Shown here piece after piece: positions 45,046 to 54,910 of a stretch of 64,000 nucleotides of DNA. The stretch is from assembly GCF_003340475.1 (NCBI RefSeq), contig NZ_QBKA01000002.1, forward strand, positions 567,501 to 631,500, in the 5' to 3' direction. This DNA comes from Alteripontixanthobacter maritimus. Lineage in GTDB: Bacteria; Pseudomonadota; Alphaproteobacteria; Sphingomonadales; Sphingomonadaceae. Under the pieces are notes generated by a model that ran no database searches, was not told the origin of the DNA, and saw only the letters and a list, made by a program, of their open reading frames with translations. Every line of letters begins with the position of its first letter. The first letter of the stretch is position 1. A program made the position numbers and the translations under genes.

Positions 45046-46743
45046 CTATTGCGCCTGTGCAGGCGCGACCGGATCGACCGTGCTGGGTACTTCGATGAAG
45101 ACGCCAGCACCGGGGCCCAGCGGCAGATCGAGCGCGACCCAGCCGATCGTCATGGCCAGACCTGCCAACAGCAAGCCGATGGAGAAGGGCAGCATCGTCG
45201 CAGCAAGGGACCCAAGTCCGAAATCCTTCTGCCAGCGCTGACAGAATATCAGGATCAGCGGGAAATAGACCATCAGCGGGGTGATAATATTTGTCGCGCC
45301 GTCACCCACGCGATAGGCGGCGGTGGCCATTTCAGGCGAAATCCCCAGCAGCATCAGCATTGGCACAAGCACCGGCGATAGCAGCGCCCATTTCGCGCTC
45401 GCCGAACCGACGAAGATATTGAGCAGCGAGGATACCAGGATGATCGCCGCCAGCAACGCCCATGCGGGCAGCCCGGAATTTCCGAGAAAATCCGCGCCCT
45501 GTACCGCCAGGATCAGACCCAGATTGGACCAAGCGAACATCGCCACGAAATGCGCCGCGGCAAAGGCGAGCACGAGATAATAAGCAAGGTCTTCCATCGC
45601 ACCGGCCATCATTTTGACAAGATCGCGATGGTTGCCAATCGTGCCTGCCGCCTTGCCGTAAGCCCAGCCCGCCAGCAGGAACAGCAGGAAAAACCCCGCC
45701 ACCAGACTGCGGTAAAACGGCGTCAGTCGCGCTTCTGCGCTGGCCTCCTCGTCGATAAGGGGTGTTCCAGGACCGAGCGTGAAGAAGAGCCACAAACCCA
45801 CCACGAACAGTACCGCAAGACCGGCCCAGCGCAGACCCTTGGCCTCGTTCGCGGTCAACTGCCTGTCGCCATCATCCAGGCTATCTTCGGCCAAGTCGGT
45901 CGTGGCCGAACCTAATACGCCGGCTTCCGCCGTATCTGTGCCGCGCTGCTGCGGTGATACGGCGTTGCCTGCCATGGCAGGGTTCCATTTACCGAGACGC
46001 GGTTCAATGATGCGGTCGGTAACGAACCATATCACGGGCAGAAAAACGAAGGTCATTGCGGCAATGAAATACCAGTTGCCGGCGATGTTGGCAGTGAAGT
46101 CCCCGAACACGGTTTCGACTGCGGCTTCGGTAATTCCGAACAACAGCGCGTCAAGCTGGCCCGGCAGCAGATTGGCTGAGAAGCCTCCGGATACGCCGGC
46201 AAACGATGCTGCTATGCCAGCTATCGGGTGGCGTCCGGCCGCGTGGAAAATGATCCCCGCCAGCGGTATCAAGACGACATAGGCGGCATCGGCCGCCAGA
46301 TTTCCCAGCATTCCGATAAGGGCGACAATCGGCGTCAGCAGGAAGACCGGGGCGTTGCGTACACCGGCGCGCATGGCGGTGCCGAACAGCCCCGCACGCT
46401 CCGCCACGCCGGCGCCCAGCATGACCACCAGCACATATCCCAGCGGATGGAAATGGGTAAAAGTGGTGGGCATATCCACCCACAGGCGCTGAATGTTCTC
46501 GGCATTCAGCAGGCTTGCAGCGGTGATGATCCGCGCCGTGCCGGTATCCGGATCGACTTCGGTAGGATGAGCGGCGGACCAGCCAAGCAGGCTGGCGGCG
46601 ATCGAGATCAACACCAGGATGGCAATCAACCAGAAAAACAGGAACACCGGATCGGGTAACCGGTTGCCGCTACGCTCGATCCAGCCAAGTATTCCGTTTT
46701 TATCGGGTTGCGTCTGCGTTCCAGACAGTGCCGTATCGCTCAT
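45046..46743 (-). CDS. AbgT family transporter
   Basis: The 565-residue membrane protein has about 12 segments and AbgT family landmarks: NGILGWIERSGNRLPDPVFL at the start, FTHFHPLGYVLVVMLGAGVA, GNLAADAAYVVLIPLAG and a late VGDGATNIITPLMVYFPLIL. Members were first described as p-aminobenzoyl-glutamate importers and later as antimetabolite exporters. It lies on the opposite strand, breaking the rbfA-truB string. The start at 46743 (MSDTALSG) is preferred to 46770. Confidence 0.88.
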   Translation of the reverse strand: MSDTALSGTQTQPDKNGILGWIERSGNRLPDPVFLFFWLIAILVLISIAASLLGWSAAHPTEVDPDTGTARIITAASLLNAENIQRLWVDMPTTFTHFHPLGYVLVVMLGAGVAERAGLFGTAMRAGVRNAPVFLLTPIVALIGMLGNLAADAAYVVLIPLAGIIFHAAGRHPIAGIAASFAGVSGGFSANLLPGQLDALLFGITEAAVETVFGDFTANIAGNWYFIAAMTFVFLPVIWFVTDRIIEPRLGKWNPAMAGNAVSPQQRGTDTAEAGVLGSATTDLAEDSLDDGDRQLTANEAKGLRWAGLAVLFVVGLWLFFTLGPGTPLIDEEASAEARLTPFYRSLVAGFFLLFLLAGWAYGKAAGTIGNHRDLVKMMAGAMEDLAYYLVLAFAAAHFVAMFAWSNLGLILAVQGADFLGNSGLPAWALLAAIILVSSLLNIFVGSASAKWALLSPVLVPMLMLLGISPEMATAAYRVGDGATNIITPLMVYFPLILIFCQRWQKDFGLGSLAATMLPFSIGLLLAGLAMTIGWVALDLPLGPGAGVFIEVPSTVDPVAPAQAQ

Positions 46744-46900
46744 GTTCTGGTCCTCTCCTGTCCCTGGCAAGCAGTTTTTTTGTTATAAGCGAATTGCCTG
46801 TTACGACCTTTTGCATAAGTGCTGGATGAATGACCAGCCCATGTGCTTATCTTGGTCTGCCATGGTGCAAATGCGACGCAGAATGCCTAGTTGCTGTGGA

Positions 46901-47584
46901 ATGTCCGAAACTCTCATACTCGTTCTGCTCCTCGTGCCGAGCCTGATCGTCGCGATCGTCTTTCACGAGGTGGCGCATGGCTGGGTCGCGCTCATGCTGG
47001 GCGATCCCACCGCAAAGGAGAGGAAGCGGCTTTCGCTCAATCCCATCCGCCATGTCGATCCGGTCGGCACGCTGGTGGTGCCGGGCGCGCTGGCACTGAT
47101 GGGTGGTCCAATCTTCGGTTGGGCAAAGCCTGTCCCGGTGCGCCAGCGTCGGCTCAATAATCCGCGCTTCGGCATGATGGCGGTGGCTGCGGCCGGGCCT
47201 GCCACGAACCTGCTGCTCGCCTTGGTGGGCGCGGTGGCGCTCGGTGGGTATCTAGCAGGCGGACCATATGCGGAAGGTAGCGCGATGGTCGTGCTGCGCG
47301 ATGGGCTGACCTATTTTATCCTGATCAATATCTTCCTTGCGCTGTTCAACCTGCTCCCGATCCCGCCATTCGATGGATCACATATCGTGGAAGGGCTGCT
47401 GCCCCCGTCGGTGGCGAGACATTATGGCAAGTTGCGGCCGCTCGGTATGGTGCTGCTGCTCGGCCTTATTGCGCTGACGTGGATCGCCCCGGAATTGGGA
47501 GTGGTTGAACGGTTCGTATTGCCCCCGGTGCTGTGGTTGCAGGAAGTGTATTTCGACCTTGCCCGCTCGATCGCCGGTCAATGA
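46901..47584 (+). CDS. Site-2 protease family membrane metallopeptidase (M50)
   Basis: The 227-residue integral membrane protein has the zinc motif FHEVAHG (HEVAH, residues 22 to 26) in its first helix, then the NPIRHVDPVGT loop and the third zinc ligand in NLLPIPPFDGSHI. This is the short rhomboid-free branch of M50 peptidases that lacks a PDZ domain. It may cleave membrane-bound regulators. It is followed by truB with an ATGA overlap. Confidence 0.88.
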   Translation: MSETLILVLLLVPSLIVAIVFHEVAHGWVALMLGDPTAKERKRLSLNPIRHVDPVGTLVVPGALALMGGPIFGWAKPVPVRQRRLNNPRFGMMAVAAAGPATNLLLALVGAVALGGYLAGGPYAEGSAMVVLRDGLTYFILINIFLALFNLLPIPPFDGSHIVEGLLPPSVARHYGKLRPLGMVLLLGLIALTWIAPELGVVERFVLPPVLWLQEVYFDLARSIAGQ

Positions 47585-48606
47585 GCGGGACAGAAAGCAA
47601 GACAGCGCCAGACGATGCCAGCACCCGGTTGTCCGGCTGGCTGGTGATCGACAAACCGCGCGGTATGGGCTCAACCCCTGTGGTGAGCGCGGTCAAGCGT
47701 GCCCTGCGCGAAGGCGGCTATGTCAAGACCAAGGTCGGACATGGCGGCACACTCGATCCCCTCGCGCAAGGCGTCTTGCCTATCGCGCTGGGTGAGGCGA
47801 CTAAGCTGGCCGGGCGGATGCTCGATGCCAGCAAGACGTATGAATTCACCATCCAGTTCGGCGAGGAAACCGATACGCTTGATGCCGAGGGCGCGGTTAT
47901 CTCCACCAGCCGCCGCCGCCCGCCAATGGAAGCGGTGGCTGCCGTGCTGGAGCTTTTCACCGGCGCAATCGAACAGATGCCGCCTGCCTATTCCGCGCTG
48001 AAAGTGGATGGCAAGCGCGCGTATGAACGGGCGCGGGCGGGCGAGGATGTGGTGCTGAAACCGCGCGCGGTCACCATCCATTCGCTTGAGTTGGCGAGCG
48101 ATTACACCGGCAGCGGCGATCCTTCCGAACTGGAAACATCCTTCGCGCAGCCCGATCCCTACAACCCGCCGCCGCCACTGGTATCCGCCGACAGCGTCAC
48201 GCTGATCGCCAGTGTCAGCAAGGGCACTTACATCCGCTCCCTTGCACGGGACATCGCACGCGCCCTTGGGACCGTGGGCCATGTGACCTATCTGAGGCGA
48301 ACGAAGGCGGGACCGTTTGCCGAAAACCAAGCGATTTCGCTGGACAAATTGCGCGAAACAGCTAGTGGCGCGCGACTATCAGACATAATTCTGCCGCTTG
48401 AGGCGGGGCTGGACGACATCCCGGCTCTAAACCTCGCTCCGGAAGAGGCAGCTGCGGTCCGCCAGGGCCGTGTCGTAACCGGAATGCCCCAAACCGACGG
48501 GCTGTATTTTGCGCGGCTGGGCACTGTCCCTGTCGCCCTGATAGAGATCGTCGGCGGCACGGTAAGTATCGTGCGGGGTTTCAACTTTCCCGATGTCGCG
48601 GAGTAA
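47581..48606 (+). CDS. truB: tRNA pseudouridine-55 synthase
   Basis: The 341-residue protein is Tru[21 protein letters not shown], then the catalytic loop [20 protein letters not shown] with the active-site Asp, the [20 protein letters not shown] motif and [20 protein letters not shown]. It makes pseudouridine 55 in the T-loop of tRNAs. Residues near 195 to 220 form an insertion rich in Pro (DPYNPPPPL) compared with E. coli TruB. Confidence 0.94.
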   Translation: MSGTESKTAPDDASTRLSGWLVIDKPRGMGSTPVVSAVKRALREGGYVKTKVGHGGTLDPLAQGVLPIALGEATKLAGRMLDASKTYEFTIQFGEETDTLDAEGAVISTSRRRPPMEAVAAVLELFTGAIEQMPPAYSALKVDGKRAYERARAGEDVVLKPRAVTIHSLELASDYTGSGDPSELETSFAQPDPYNPPPPLVSADSVTLIASVSKGTYIRSLARDIARALGTVGHVTYLRRTKAGPFAENQAISLDKLRETASGARLSDIILPLEAGLDDIPALNLAPEEAAAVRQGRVVTGMPQTDGLYFARLGTVPVALIEIVGGTVSIVRGFNFPDVAE

Positions 48607-48611
48607 ATGAC

Positions 48612-48881
48612 ATGTCGGTAGCACCCGATCAGAAGACCAAAGTTATCGAGGAAAACGCAACTTCGCAGGGCGACACAGGCTCCCCCGAAGTGCAGGTCGC
48701 GATCCTCACCACCCGCATCCAGAACCTGACCGACCACTTCAAGAAGCACCACAAGGATAACCATTCCCGCCGTGGTCTGTTGATGATGGTCAACAAGCGT
48801 CGCAGCCTGCTGGCCTATCTCAAGCGGAAAGACCTGCGGCGCTACAACGACCTGATCAAGAAGCTGGGTCTGCGTAAATAA
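48612..48881 (+). CDS. rpsO: 30S ribosomal protein S15
   Basis: The 89-residue protein matches S15: [40 protein letters not shown], and [20 protein letters not shown]. It binds the central domain of 16S rRNA early in 30S assembly. A hairpin terminator follows its stop codon, before pnp. Confidence 0.97.
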   Translation: MSVAPDQKTKVIEENATSQGDTGSPEVQVAILTTRIQNLTDHFKKHHKDNHSRRGLLMMVNKRRSLLAYLKRKDLRRYNDLIKKLGLRK

Positions 48882-48891
48882 GAGTTTCGTG

Positions 48892-48922
48892 AAAAGGCGG
48901 TTCCACACGGAGCCGCCTTTTT
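48892..48922 (+). terminator. Terminator after rpsO
   Basis: AAGGCGG pairs with CCGCCTT, with extra TCC/GGA pairing inside, and is followed by TTTTTGC. It lies ten bases after the rpsO stop and probably makes rpsO expression partly separate from pnp. Confidence 0.8.
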
Positions 48923-48930
48923 GCTATTTG

Positions 48931-49010
48931 TGAGTTCCAGCGCAGGCTGGAACCTCCAACCCCAAGCATATCGCATGGTGGCGCGAGGCCCCTGCCTTCG
49001 CAGGGGATCA
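48931..49010. repeat. REP-like double-hairpin element
   Basis: Two perfect hairpins, GTTCCAGC-N4-GCTGGAAC (48934-48953) and CCCCTGC-N4-GCAGGGG (48989-49006), sit between rpsO and pnp. The form resembles the palindromic intergenic repeats common in sphingomonads. Only this copy was noticed in the window. Confidence 0.45.
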
Positions 49011-49149
49011 CGGAGAAAAGAGCAAACAGCGCAATTCGGCGCTCACTTGGCTCCGGGGCCAAACATAGCCCCACACCGGCGCGGACCGGCCAATCCGCAA
49101 ACAGAAGGCCCCGCGCGGCAATGTGGCTGGCGGGTCAAAAGGAAACTAC

Positions 49150-51474
49150 ATGTTCGACAAGAAAACCGTATCGACCCAGTGGGGCGGCAAGACCCTCACT
49201 CTCGAAACCGGGCAGATTGCCCGCCAAGCCGATGGCGCCGTTTTGGCGACATATGGCGAAACCGTGGTGCTGTGCGCTGTGACCGCTGCAAAGTCGGTCC
49301 GCGAAGGGCAGGATTTCTTCCCGCTCACCGTGCACTACCAGGAAAAATTCTCTTCCGCCGGCCGTATTCCCGGCGGGTTCTTCAAGCGTGAAGGCCGCGC
49401 GACCGAGAAGGAAACGCTGACAAGCCGCCTGATCGATCGCCCCGTGCGTCCGCTCTTCCCTGAAGGTTTCTACAACGAAATCAACGTGATCTGCCAGGTG
49501 CTGTCCTATGACGGCGAAACCGAGCCGGACATTGTGGCCATGGTCGCAGCATCCGCTGCCCTGACCATCTCCGGTCTGCCGTTCATGGGCCCGATCGGCG
49601 CGGCGCGCGTCGGATTTACCAACGGCGAATACGTCCTCAACCCTTCGCCTGCCGACGCGCTGGGCGAAGACGGCCGCCTCGACCTGGTCGTGGCTGCTAC
49701 CAACGACGCCGTGATGATGGTGGAATCGGAAGCCAAGGAGCTGACCGAGGAAGAAATGCTGGGCGCGATCATGTTTGCCCATGACGAATGCCGCAATGTC
49801 ATCGGTGCGATCATCGATCTGGCCGAGCAGGCTGCGAAAGAACCGTGGGACATCGATACGTCCGACGATACCTCCGCCATCAAGGAAAAGCTGCGCGGCA
49901 TCGTCGGTGACGACATTGCCGCAGCCTACAAGCTGACCGACAAGTCGCAGCGTTCCGACGCGCTGAATGCAGCCCGTGCAAAGGCGAAGGAAGCCTATGC
50001 CGAGGAAGATGGCCAGACGCAGATGACCGCGAACAAGGCGGTGAAGAAGCTGGAAGCCGAAATCGTACGCGGTGCCATCCTCAAGGACGGCCAGCGGATC
50101 GACGGCCGCAAGACCAACGAAGTGCGCCCGATCGAGGCGATGGTCGGCTTGCTGCCCCGCACGCACGGTTCGGCGCTGTTTACGCGCGGTGAAACGCAGG
50201 CGATCTGCACCACCACGCTGGGCACGAAGGACGCAGAACAGATGATCGATGGGCTGGAAGGCCTTTCGTACAACCCCTTCATGCTGCACTACAACTTCCC
50301 GCCATACTCGGTCGGCGAAGTGGGCCGCTTCGGCTTCACCAGCCGCCGCGAAACGGGTCACGGCAAGCTAGCATGGCGCGCGCTGCACCCGGTGCTGCCG
50401 AACCACGAAGACTTCCCTTACACCATCCGCATCCTGTCCGACATTACGGAGAGCAACGGCTCGTCCTCGATGGCGACGGTCTGCGGCGGCTGCCTTTCCA
50501 TGATGGACGCCGGTGTGCCGATCGAACGTCCGGTTTCCGGCATCGCGATGGGCCTCATTCTGGAAGGCGAGGACTTCACGGTTCTGTCCGACATTCTGGG
50601 CGACGAAGATCACCTCGGCGACATGGACTTCAAGGTTGCTGGGTCCGAGGCGGGCATCACCAGCCTGCAGATGGACATCAAGGTGGCCGGGATCACCAAG
50701 GAAATCATGCAGACCGCGATGGAGCAGGCCAAGGAAGGCCGCGCGCACATCCTGGGCGAAATGACCAAGGCGCTAGGCAACGCCCGCACCGAAGTCAGCG
50801 AGCATGCCCCGCGCATTGAGACGATCCAGATCGACAAGTCCAAGATCCGCGACATCATCGGCACCGGCGGCAAGGTCATCCGCGAAATCGTGGCCGAAAC
50901 CGGCGCCAAGGTGGATATTGACGACGAGGGCATCATCAAGATTTCCTCCAGCGACAGCAGCCAGATCGAAGCCGCGAAAAAGTGGATCGAAGGCATCGTG
51001 GAAGAAGCCGAAGTCGGCAAGGTCTATGACGGCAAGGTCGTCAACATCGTGGACTTCGGCGCATTCGTGAACTTCATGGGCGGCAAGGACGGTCTCGTCC
51101 ATGTCAGCGAAATGAAAAACGAGCGCGTGGAAAAACCGACCGACGTCGTGTCCGAAGGCCAGGAAGTTAAGGTCAAGGTTCTGGAAATCGACCAGCGCGG
51201 CAAGGTTCGTCTGTCCATGCGCGTCGTCGATCAGGAAACCGGTGAAGAGCTGGAAGATACCCGCCCTCCGCGTGAACCTCGCTCCGGCGGCGGTGGTCGC
51301 GGCGGAAGCGGCGGCGGTGATCGTCGTCCGCGCGGCGGCGGTGGCGGCGGCGGTGACCGTGGCGGTCGCGGAGGCGGCAATCGCGGCGGTGGCAACCGCG
51401 ATGGCGGTAATCGCGACGGCGGCGGCATTGACGGGGGCGGTGCAGCGCAGATGCCCGACTTTCTGAAGGACTGA
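49150..51474 (+). CDS. pnp: Polyribonucleotide nucleotidyltransferase (PNPase)
   Basis: The 774-residue protein has two RNase PH domains (first with [20 protein letters not shown], second with [19 protein letters not shown] and [19 protein letters not shown]), a KH domain ([20 protein letters not shown], about residue 565), an S1 domain ([18 protein letters not shown], about 625) and a Gly/Arg/Asp-rich tail of some 60 residues. It degrades RNA 3' to 5' with phosphate. The start at 49150 has a GGA ribosome site; the rest of the domain order is standard. Confidence 0.97.
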   Translation: MFDKKTVSTQWGGKTLTLETGQIARQADGAVLATYGETVVLCAVTAAKSVREGQDFFPLTVHYQEKFSSAGRIPGGFFKREGRATEKETLTSRLIDRPVRPLFPEGFYNEINVICQVLSYDGETEPDIVAMVAASAALTISGLPFMGPIGAARVGFTNGEYVLNPSPADALGEDGRLDLVVAATNDAVMMVESEAKELTEEEMLGAIMFAHDECRNVIGAIIDLAEQAAKEPWDIDTSDDTSAIKEKLRGIVGDDIAAAYKLTDKSQRSDALNAARAKAKEAYAEEDGQTQMTANKAVKKLEAEIVRGAILKDGQRIDGRKTNEVRPIEAMVGLLPRTHGSALFTRGETQAICTTTLGTKDAEQMIDGLEGLSYNPFMLHYNFPPYSVGEVGRFGFTSRRETGHGKLAWRALHPVLPNHEDFPYTIRILSDITESNGSSSMATVCGGCLSMMDAGVPIERPVSGIAMGLILEGEDFTVLSDILGDEDHLGDMDFKVAGSEAGITSLQMDIKVAGITKEIMQTAMEQAKEGRAHILGEMTKALGNARTEVSEHAPRIETIQIDKSKIRDIIGTGGKVIREIVAETGAKVDIDDEGIIKISSSDSSQIEAAKKWIEGIVEEAEVGKVYDGKVVNIVDFGAFVNFMGGKDGLVHVSEMKNERVEKPTDVVSEGQEVKVKVLEIDQRGKVRLSMRVVDQETGEELEDTRPPREPRSGGGGRGGSGGGDRRPRGGGGGGGDRGGRGGGNRGGGNRDGGNRDGGGIDGGGAAQMPDFLKD

Positions 51475-51497
51475 CGCCTTCAACACACTAATCTTCG

Positions 51498-51525
51498 AAA
51501 GGGCCGCGATCAGTCGCGGCCCTTT
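51498..51525 (+). terminator. Terminator after pnp
   Basis: A perfect 12-base stem, AAAGGGCCGCGA/TCGCGGCCCTTT, with loop TCAG, followed by CTCTTT. It lies 24 bases after the pnp stop codon. Confidence 0.9.
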
Positions 51526-51602
51526 CTCTTTGGAAAGTGTATCGTTTAGTAGCTATGCTTGCCGCGGCGAGCACGCCACACAGGGAAAACCACCGACCCG
51601 CA

Positions 51603-52694
51603 ATGACCGATTTCGACTACGAGTCCACAAGCCCGTCGCAGCCGCGGAAGCGCACACCCAAGCGCGATCCATTCCTGTTAGGCGGACAAAGCGTTGTCGC
51701 GGGTACTTCCGACACGGTCGACCTTCCTATCAGCCGGCTGTCCACTCGCACCGAAATCACGATGCCCGTCCGTGTTCTCCATGGCGCAAAACCCGGCCCC
51801 ACGCTATTCGTCAGTGCGGCGGTGCATGGCAACGAGATCGTCGGCGTGGAAATGATCCGGCGTGTGCTGAAGAACGTGTCGGTCAAACGTCTGGCAGGCA
51901 CACTGTTATGCATCCCGGTGGTCAACGCCTACGGGTTCACCGCGCATAGTCGCTACCTCCCCGATGGTCGCGATCTGAACCGGGTGTTTCCCGGCACTTC
52001 CAAGGGCTCGCTTGCTGCGCAGCTTGCCAACGTGTTCACAGAAGAGATCATCAAGCGCAGCGATTACGGTATCGATCTGCATTCAGCCGGGTTGAACCGG
52101 GAAAATCTGCCGCAAATACGCTACAGCCCAGGCAATGAACGCGCGTCGGCGTTGGCGGACGTGTTCGGGGCGCCTGCCATTATCGGTTCACCCCTGCGCG
52201 CGGGATCGCTGCGGCAGACGGCGGACGAGAACGGGTGCGTGATGCTGCTGATGGAATCAGGCGAGGCGCTGCGCTTCGACGAATTTGCCATCCGGATTGG
52301 CGTACGCGGTATCCTGCGCGTGATGGCGCATTTGGAAATGGGCGTGCGCAAACAGCCCGAACCTGCCGCATTCGCCGTCCGCAGCGATGGCAGCCGCTGG
52401 GTCCGCGCCGATCAGGGTGGTATCTTCCGCGCCATCCGTCCTGCCGGCGCCATGGTCGCGCAGAACGAGCAGATAGGCTATATCAGCGATCCGTTTGGGG
52501 ACCACGATACACCGGTCATCGCTCCCATGGCGGGGCTTATAATCGGCCGTAGCGTGATGCCTGTGGTCAATCAGGGCGATGCTCTGGTGCACATCGCGCG
52601 AGTGATGGTCCCCGGAACCGCCGATGCGCGCCTGACCGCAATTGAGGAAGCCGCATTCGACGACCCCCTGTTCGATGAAGACGAGGTGCTATAG
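51603..52694 (+). CDS. Succinylglutamate desuccinylase/aspartoacylase family protein
   Basis: The 363-residue zinc carboxypeptidase-like protein contains the first metal motif FVSAAVHGNEIVGVEM (H and E ligands), the DGRDLNRVFPG substrate loop, and the third ligand in DYGIDLHSAG, as in AstE/AspA family enzymes. They hydrolyse amides of N-acylated amino acids; the substrate here is not evident. The C-terminal part (residues 260 to 345) folds as the beta domain of the family. The next gene starts two bases after its stop. Confidence 0.82.
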   Translation: MTDFDYESTSPSQPRKRTPKRDPFLLGGQSVVAGTSDTVDLPISRLSTRTEITMPVRVLHGAKPGPTLFVSAAVHGNEIVGVEMIRRVLKNVSVKRLAGTLLCIPVVNAYGFTAHSRYLPDGRDLNRVFPGTSKGSLAAQLANVFTEEIIKRSDYGIDLHSAGLNRENLPQIRYSPGNERASALADVFGAPAIIGSPLRAGSLRQTADENGCVMLLMESGEALRFDEFAIRIGVRGILRVMAHLEMGVRKQPEPAAFAVRSDGSRWVRADQGGIFRAIRPAGAMVAQNEQIGYISDPFGDHDTPVIAPMAGLIIGRSVMPVVNQGDALVHIARVMVPGTADARLTAIEEAAFDDPLFDEDEVL

Positions 52695-52696
52695 CC

Positions 52697-53404
52697 ATGC
52701 TTCCACGCGAACCCGTCGACAGTGCGCAAATACCCGGTGGCGGTACGCTGGAGCTTGTTCGGCACGGCAAGGATTACATCATCATGCTCGGCCGCGACGA
52801 GTTGATGGGTACGCGGATGCAATTCAGTGAAGAGCAGCTGGCAGAGCTTACGCTGGACCGGCTCGACGTACCTGCACCGCGCATCCTGATCGGCGGTTAC
52901 GGTATGGGCTTCACCTACCGTGCCGCTCTTGCGCGTCTGCCGAAAGAGGGGCGCGTGGTCGTAGCGGAACTCGTGCCGGAAATCCTCGATTGGGCAAAAG
53001 GTCCGCTGGCGGATCTTACCGGCAATACGCTCGACGATCCGCGCGGACGGGTAGAAATCGAAGATGTATCCGACCTGATCGGCGATGCCAGCGACCGGTT
53101 CCAGCCGCTATACGATGCGATCCTGCTGGATGTGGACAATGGGCCGGACGGATTGGTGCGGGGCGACAACAACAAGCTGTATTCGCGCACCGGCCTTGCC
53201 CGCGCGCGCGATGCACTGAACCCGGGCGGCATTTTGGCAGTCTGGTCCGCCGGACCGGACCCGCAATTTGCGCGCCGCCTGAAAAACGCGCGTTTCGAAG
53301 TCGAAGAACGGGTGGTAAAGGCGCGCCCCAACAACAAGGGTCCGCGTTTCACCATCTGGTTCGCGCGCAAGGCGAGCCTGACCGAGCAAGCGTCGGATAG
53401 CTGA
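52697..53404 (+). CDS. Spermidine synthase-like methyltransferase-fold protein
   Basis: The 235-residue protein has the Rossmann fold of the polyamine synthase family: ILIGGYGMGFTYRAALARLP is the glycine-rich loop, VVVAELVPEILDWAKGPLAD the acidic strand and helix, and YDAILLDVDNGPDGLV the post-loop strand. The polyamine-binding residues of SpeE are not clear, so this is a spermidine synthase-like protein of uncertain substrate. It is coupled to the AstE-like gene. Confidence 0.75.
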   Translation: MLPREPVDSAQIPGGGTLELVRHGKDYIIMLGRDELMGTRMQFSEEQLAELTLDRLDVPAPRILIGGYGMGFTYRAALARLPKEGRVVVAELVPEILDWAKGPLADLTGNTLDDPRGRVEIEDVSDLIGDASDRFQPLYDAILLDVDNGPDGLVRGDNNKLYSRTGLARARDALNPGGILAVWSAGPDPQFARRLKNARFEVEERVVKARPNNKGPRFTIWFARKASLTEQASDS

Positions 53405-53406
53405 CT

Positions 53407-53931
53407 TCAGGAAGTCCTGATCCGCACCCGGCCGGTGAAATCGGCCTTGCCGACAGGCACACCCAGCGAACGCATGATACCGTACGCGGTCGAGCAGTGA
53501 AAATAGTAATTGGGTTGGCTGAAGCTGAGGAGGAACTGATCGGCGGTAAAGTTCAGTTTCCGGTCCTTGAATTCAAATCGCATAGGCTGGTCAATAAAGC
53601 TTTCCAGCTCAGCCTTATCCAGTCCTTGCAGGAACTGTGTTGCGCCTGCCAATTTTTCGCGCAGCGCATCAAATGTGGCTGGCGGCGGATTGAGGTCGGG
53701 CGAATATACGCCAGCGCGCACGCCTTCAACTGAACCCTGGGTGTGCTCGGCCACACATTTTACCTGATAGCTGAATGGCAACATGTCCTCGTACAGGCGC
53801 GCGCTGATCATTTCGCGTTCGGACATGTTATTGTCCGCCGACCAGTTTTTGGCCGTCTCAACCAACTTCGTAGCGGTGCCGAGCATTTGCAGGGCGCTGG
53901 GAACATAGGCTGCATGAAGCGAAAGCGGCAT
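53407..53931 (-). CDS. DUF1993 family protein
   Basis: The 174-residue helical protein begins MPLSLHAAYVPSALQMLGTA and matches DUF1993: LYEDMLPFSYQVKCVAEHTQ and LSFSQPNYYFHCSTAYGIMR are the conserved segments, both with histidines in a DinB-like four-helix layout. Function unknown. It is convergent with the spermidine synthase-like gene, with two bases between the stops. Confidence 0.85.
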   Translation of the reverse strand: MPLSLHAAYVPSALQMLGTATKLVETAKNWSADNNMSEREMISARLYEDMLPFSYQVKCVAEHTQGSVEGVRAGVYSPDLNPPPATFDALREKLAGATQFLQGLDKAELESFIDQPMRFEFKDRKLNFTADQFLLSFSQPNYYFHCSTAYGIMRSLGVPVGKADFTGRVRIRTS

Positions 53932-53961
53932 GGCGGTCTCCAAATTCGAAGGCGTCAGAAA

Positions 53962-53990
53962 AAGGGGCGCGGTTTTAATCCGCGCCCCTT
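53962..53990 (-). terminator. Terminator after gcrA
   Basis: AAGGGGCGCGG/CCGCGCCCCTT, 11 base pairs with a seven-base loop. Read on the minus strand, it is followed by TTTTTCTG; it lies 17 bases beyond the gcrA stop codon and just upstream of the DUF1993 gene. Confidence 0.85.
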
Positions 53991-54006
53991 GGCATTCTCA
54001 AATCTG

Positions 54007-54756
54007 TCAGCGAACGCGCGGTCCGCCGAATGGCAAGGGCGGCGGGGGACGGCGGGCACCGCGGGGTAGCTGCGCCTGATAGGCCCGGCCGCAATGTTCG
54101 ACGCAATAGGGGAAGCCGGGGTTCACATTGACGCCACAAAAGTGGAAATCCGCCTCGCCTGGATGACCCATCGGCCAGCGGCACACCTTGTCCGATAGTT
54201 CGAGCAGGCTGGTCTTTTCAGCCATTTCCGGACTTGGCTTCGCTGGCACCAGACGCCGGGGCGGAGCGGGCGGGATGGGCGGTTGCTGGTCGCCGGGACC
54301 CTGCCGCAGGAAACCTCCGGGACCGACCGAGACGATCTTCGGCAGGGCGTTGGACGGATTGGGCATCGGTTGCGGGCTGTTGCTGCCACTTGCCGGAACA
54401 CGGGCCGCCGCAGACTTCGCTGATGAAGTATCGGACCCTGCTTCTCCGGTCTGCGCTGCGCTCACATCGCTTGGCGGCGCGCTTTGAGCTGCGACAGAGG
54501 TATCGGCTGCCGGCCTTTTTGGCGCATGCTTGGGTGCTGCTTTCTTTGGTGCAGGTTTCGCAGCAACAGGTTTCTTGGCCGCTTTCTTGTCGTTCGCCTT
54601 GACCGGCGAAGGGCGAGATTTCAGGCCCAGACGGTGTGCCTTGCCGATTACCGCGTTACGCGTCACTTCACCTAGTGCTTCCGCAATCTGGCTGGCGGTC
54701 GATCCGCCCTCCCACATTTCCTGTAGCTTGGCTGTGCGTTCGGGTGTCCAGCTCAT
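54007..54756 (-). CDS. gcrA: GcrA cell cycle regulator
   Basis: The 249-residue protein begins MSWTPERTAKLQEMWEGGST and AVIGKAHRLGLKSRPSP, the DNA-binding helix-turn-helix of GcrA. The C-terminal domain, SLLELSDKVCRWPMGHPGEA followed by FCGVNVNPGFPYCVEHC, binds the sigma-70 factor region. In alphaproteobacteria GcrA works with CcrM methylation to control cell-cycle genes. The middle linker (Lys/Ala/Pro-rich, roughly residues 50 to 175) is longer than in Caulobacter GcrA. The start at 54756 follows the family. Confidence 0.93.
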   Translation of the reverse strand: MSWTPERTAKLQEMWEGGSTASQIAEALGEVTRNAVIGKAHRLGLKSRPSPVKANDKKAAKKPVAAKPAPKKAAPKHAPKRPAADTSVAAQSAPPSDVSAAQTGEAGSDTSSAKSAAARVPASGSNSPQPMPNPSNALPKIVSVGPGGFLRQGPGDQQPPIPPAPPRRLVPAKPSPEMAEKTSLLELSDKVCRWPMGHPGEADFHFCGVNVNPGFPYCVEHCGRAYQAQLPRGARRPPPPLPFGGPRVR

Positions 54757-54910
54757 CGAGTATCCGTTTCCTTGTGCTTGCACTGCCGTTTAACCGGGCC
54801 GTGCTCGCGTAAATATGTTGCCTGCCAATATGGCGCTTGCAGCGCGTCCTTCAAGGCGATTTAGCCGGGGATGCTTGCCAGCGACTGGCCTGCGGCCTAA
54901 CCGCCCTTTC

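Noticed and set aside
49135-50361. Minus-strand frame of 408 codons inside pnp
   Set aside because: Antisense of an unmistakable PNPase gene, with low-complexity His/Arg content.
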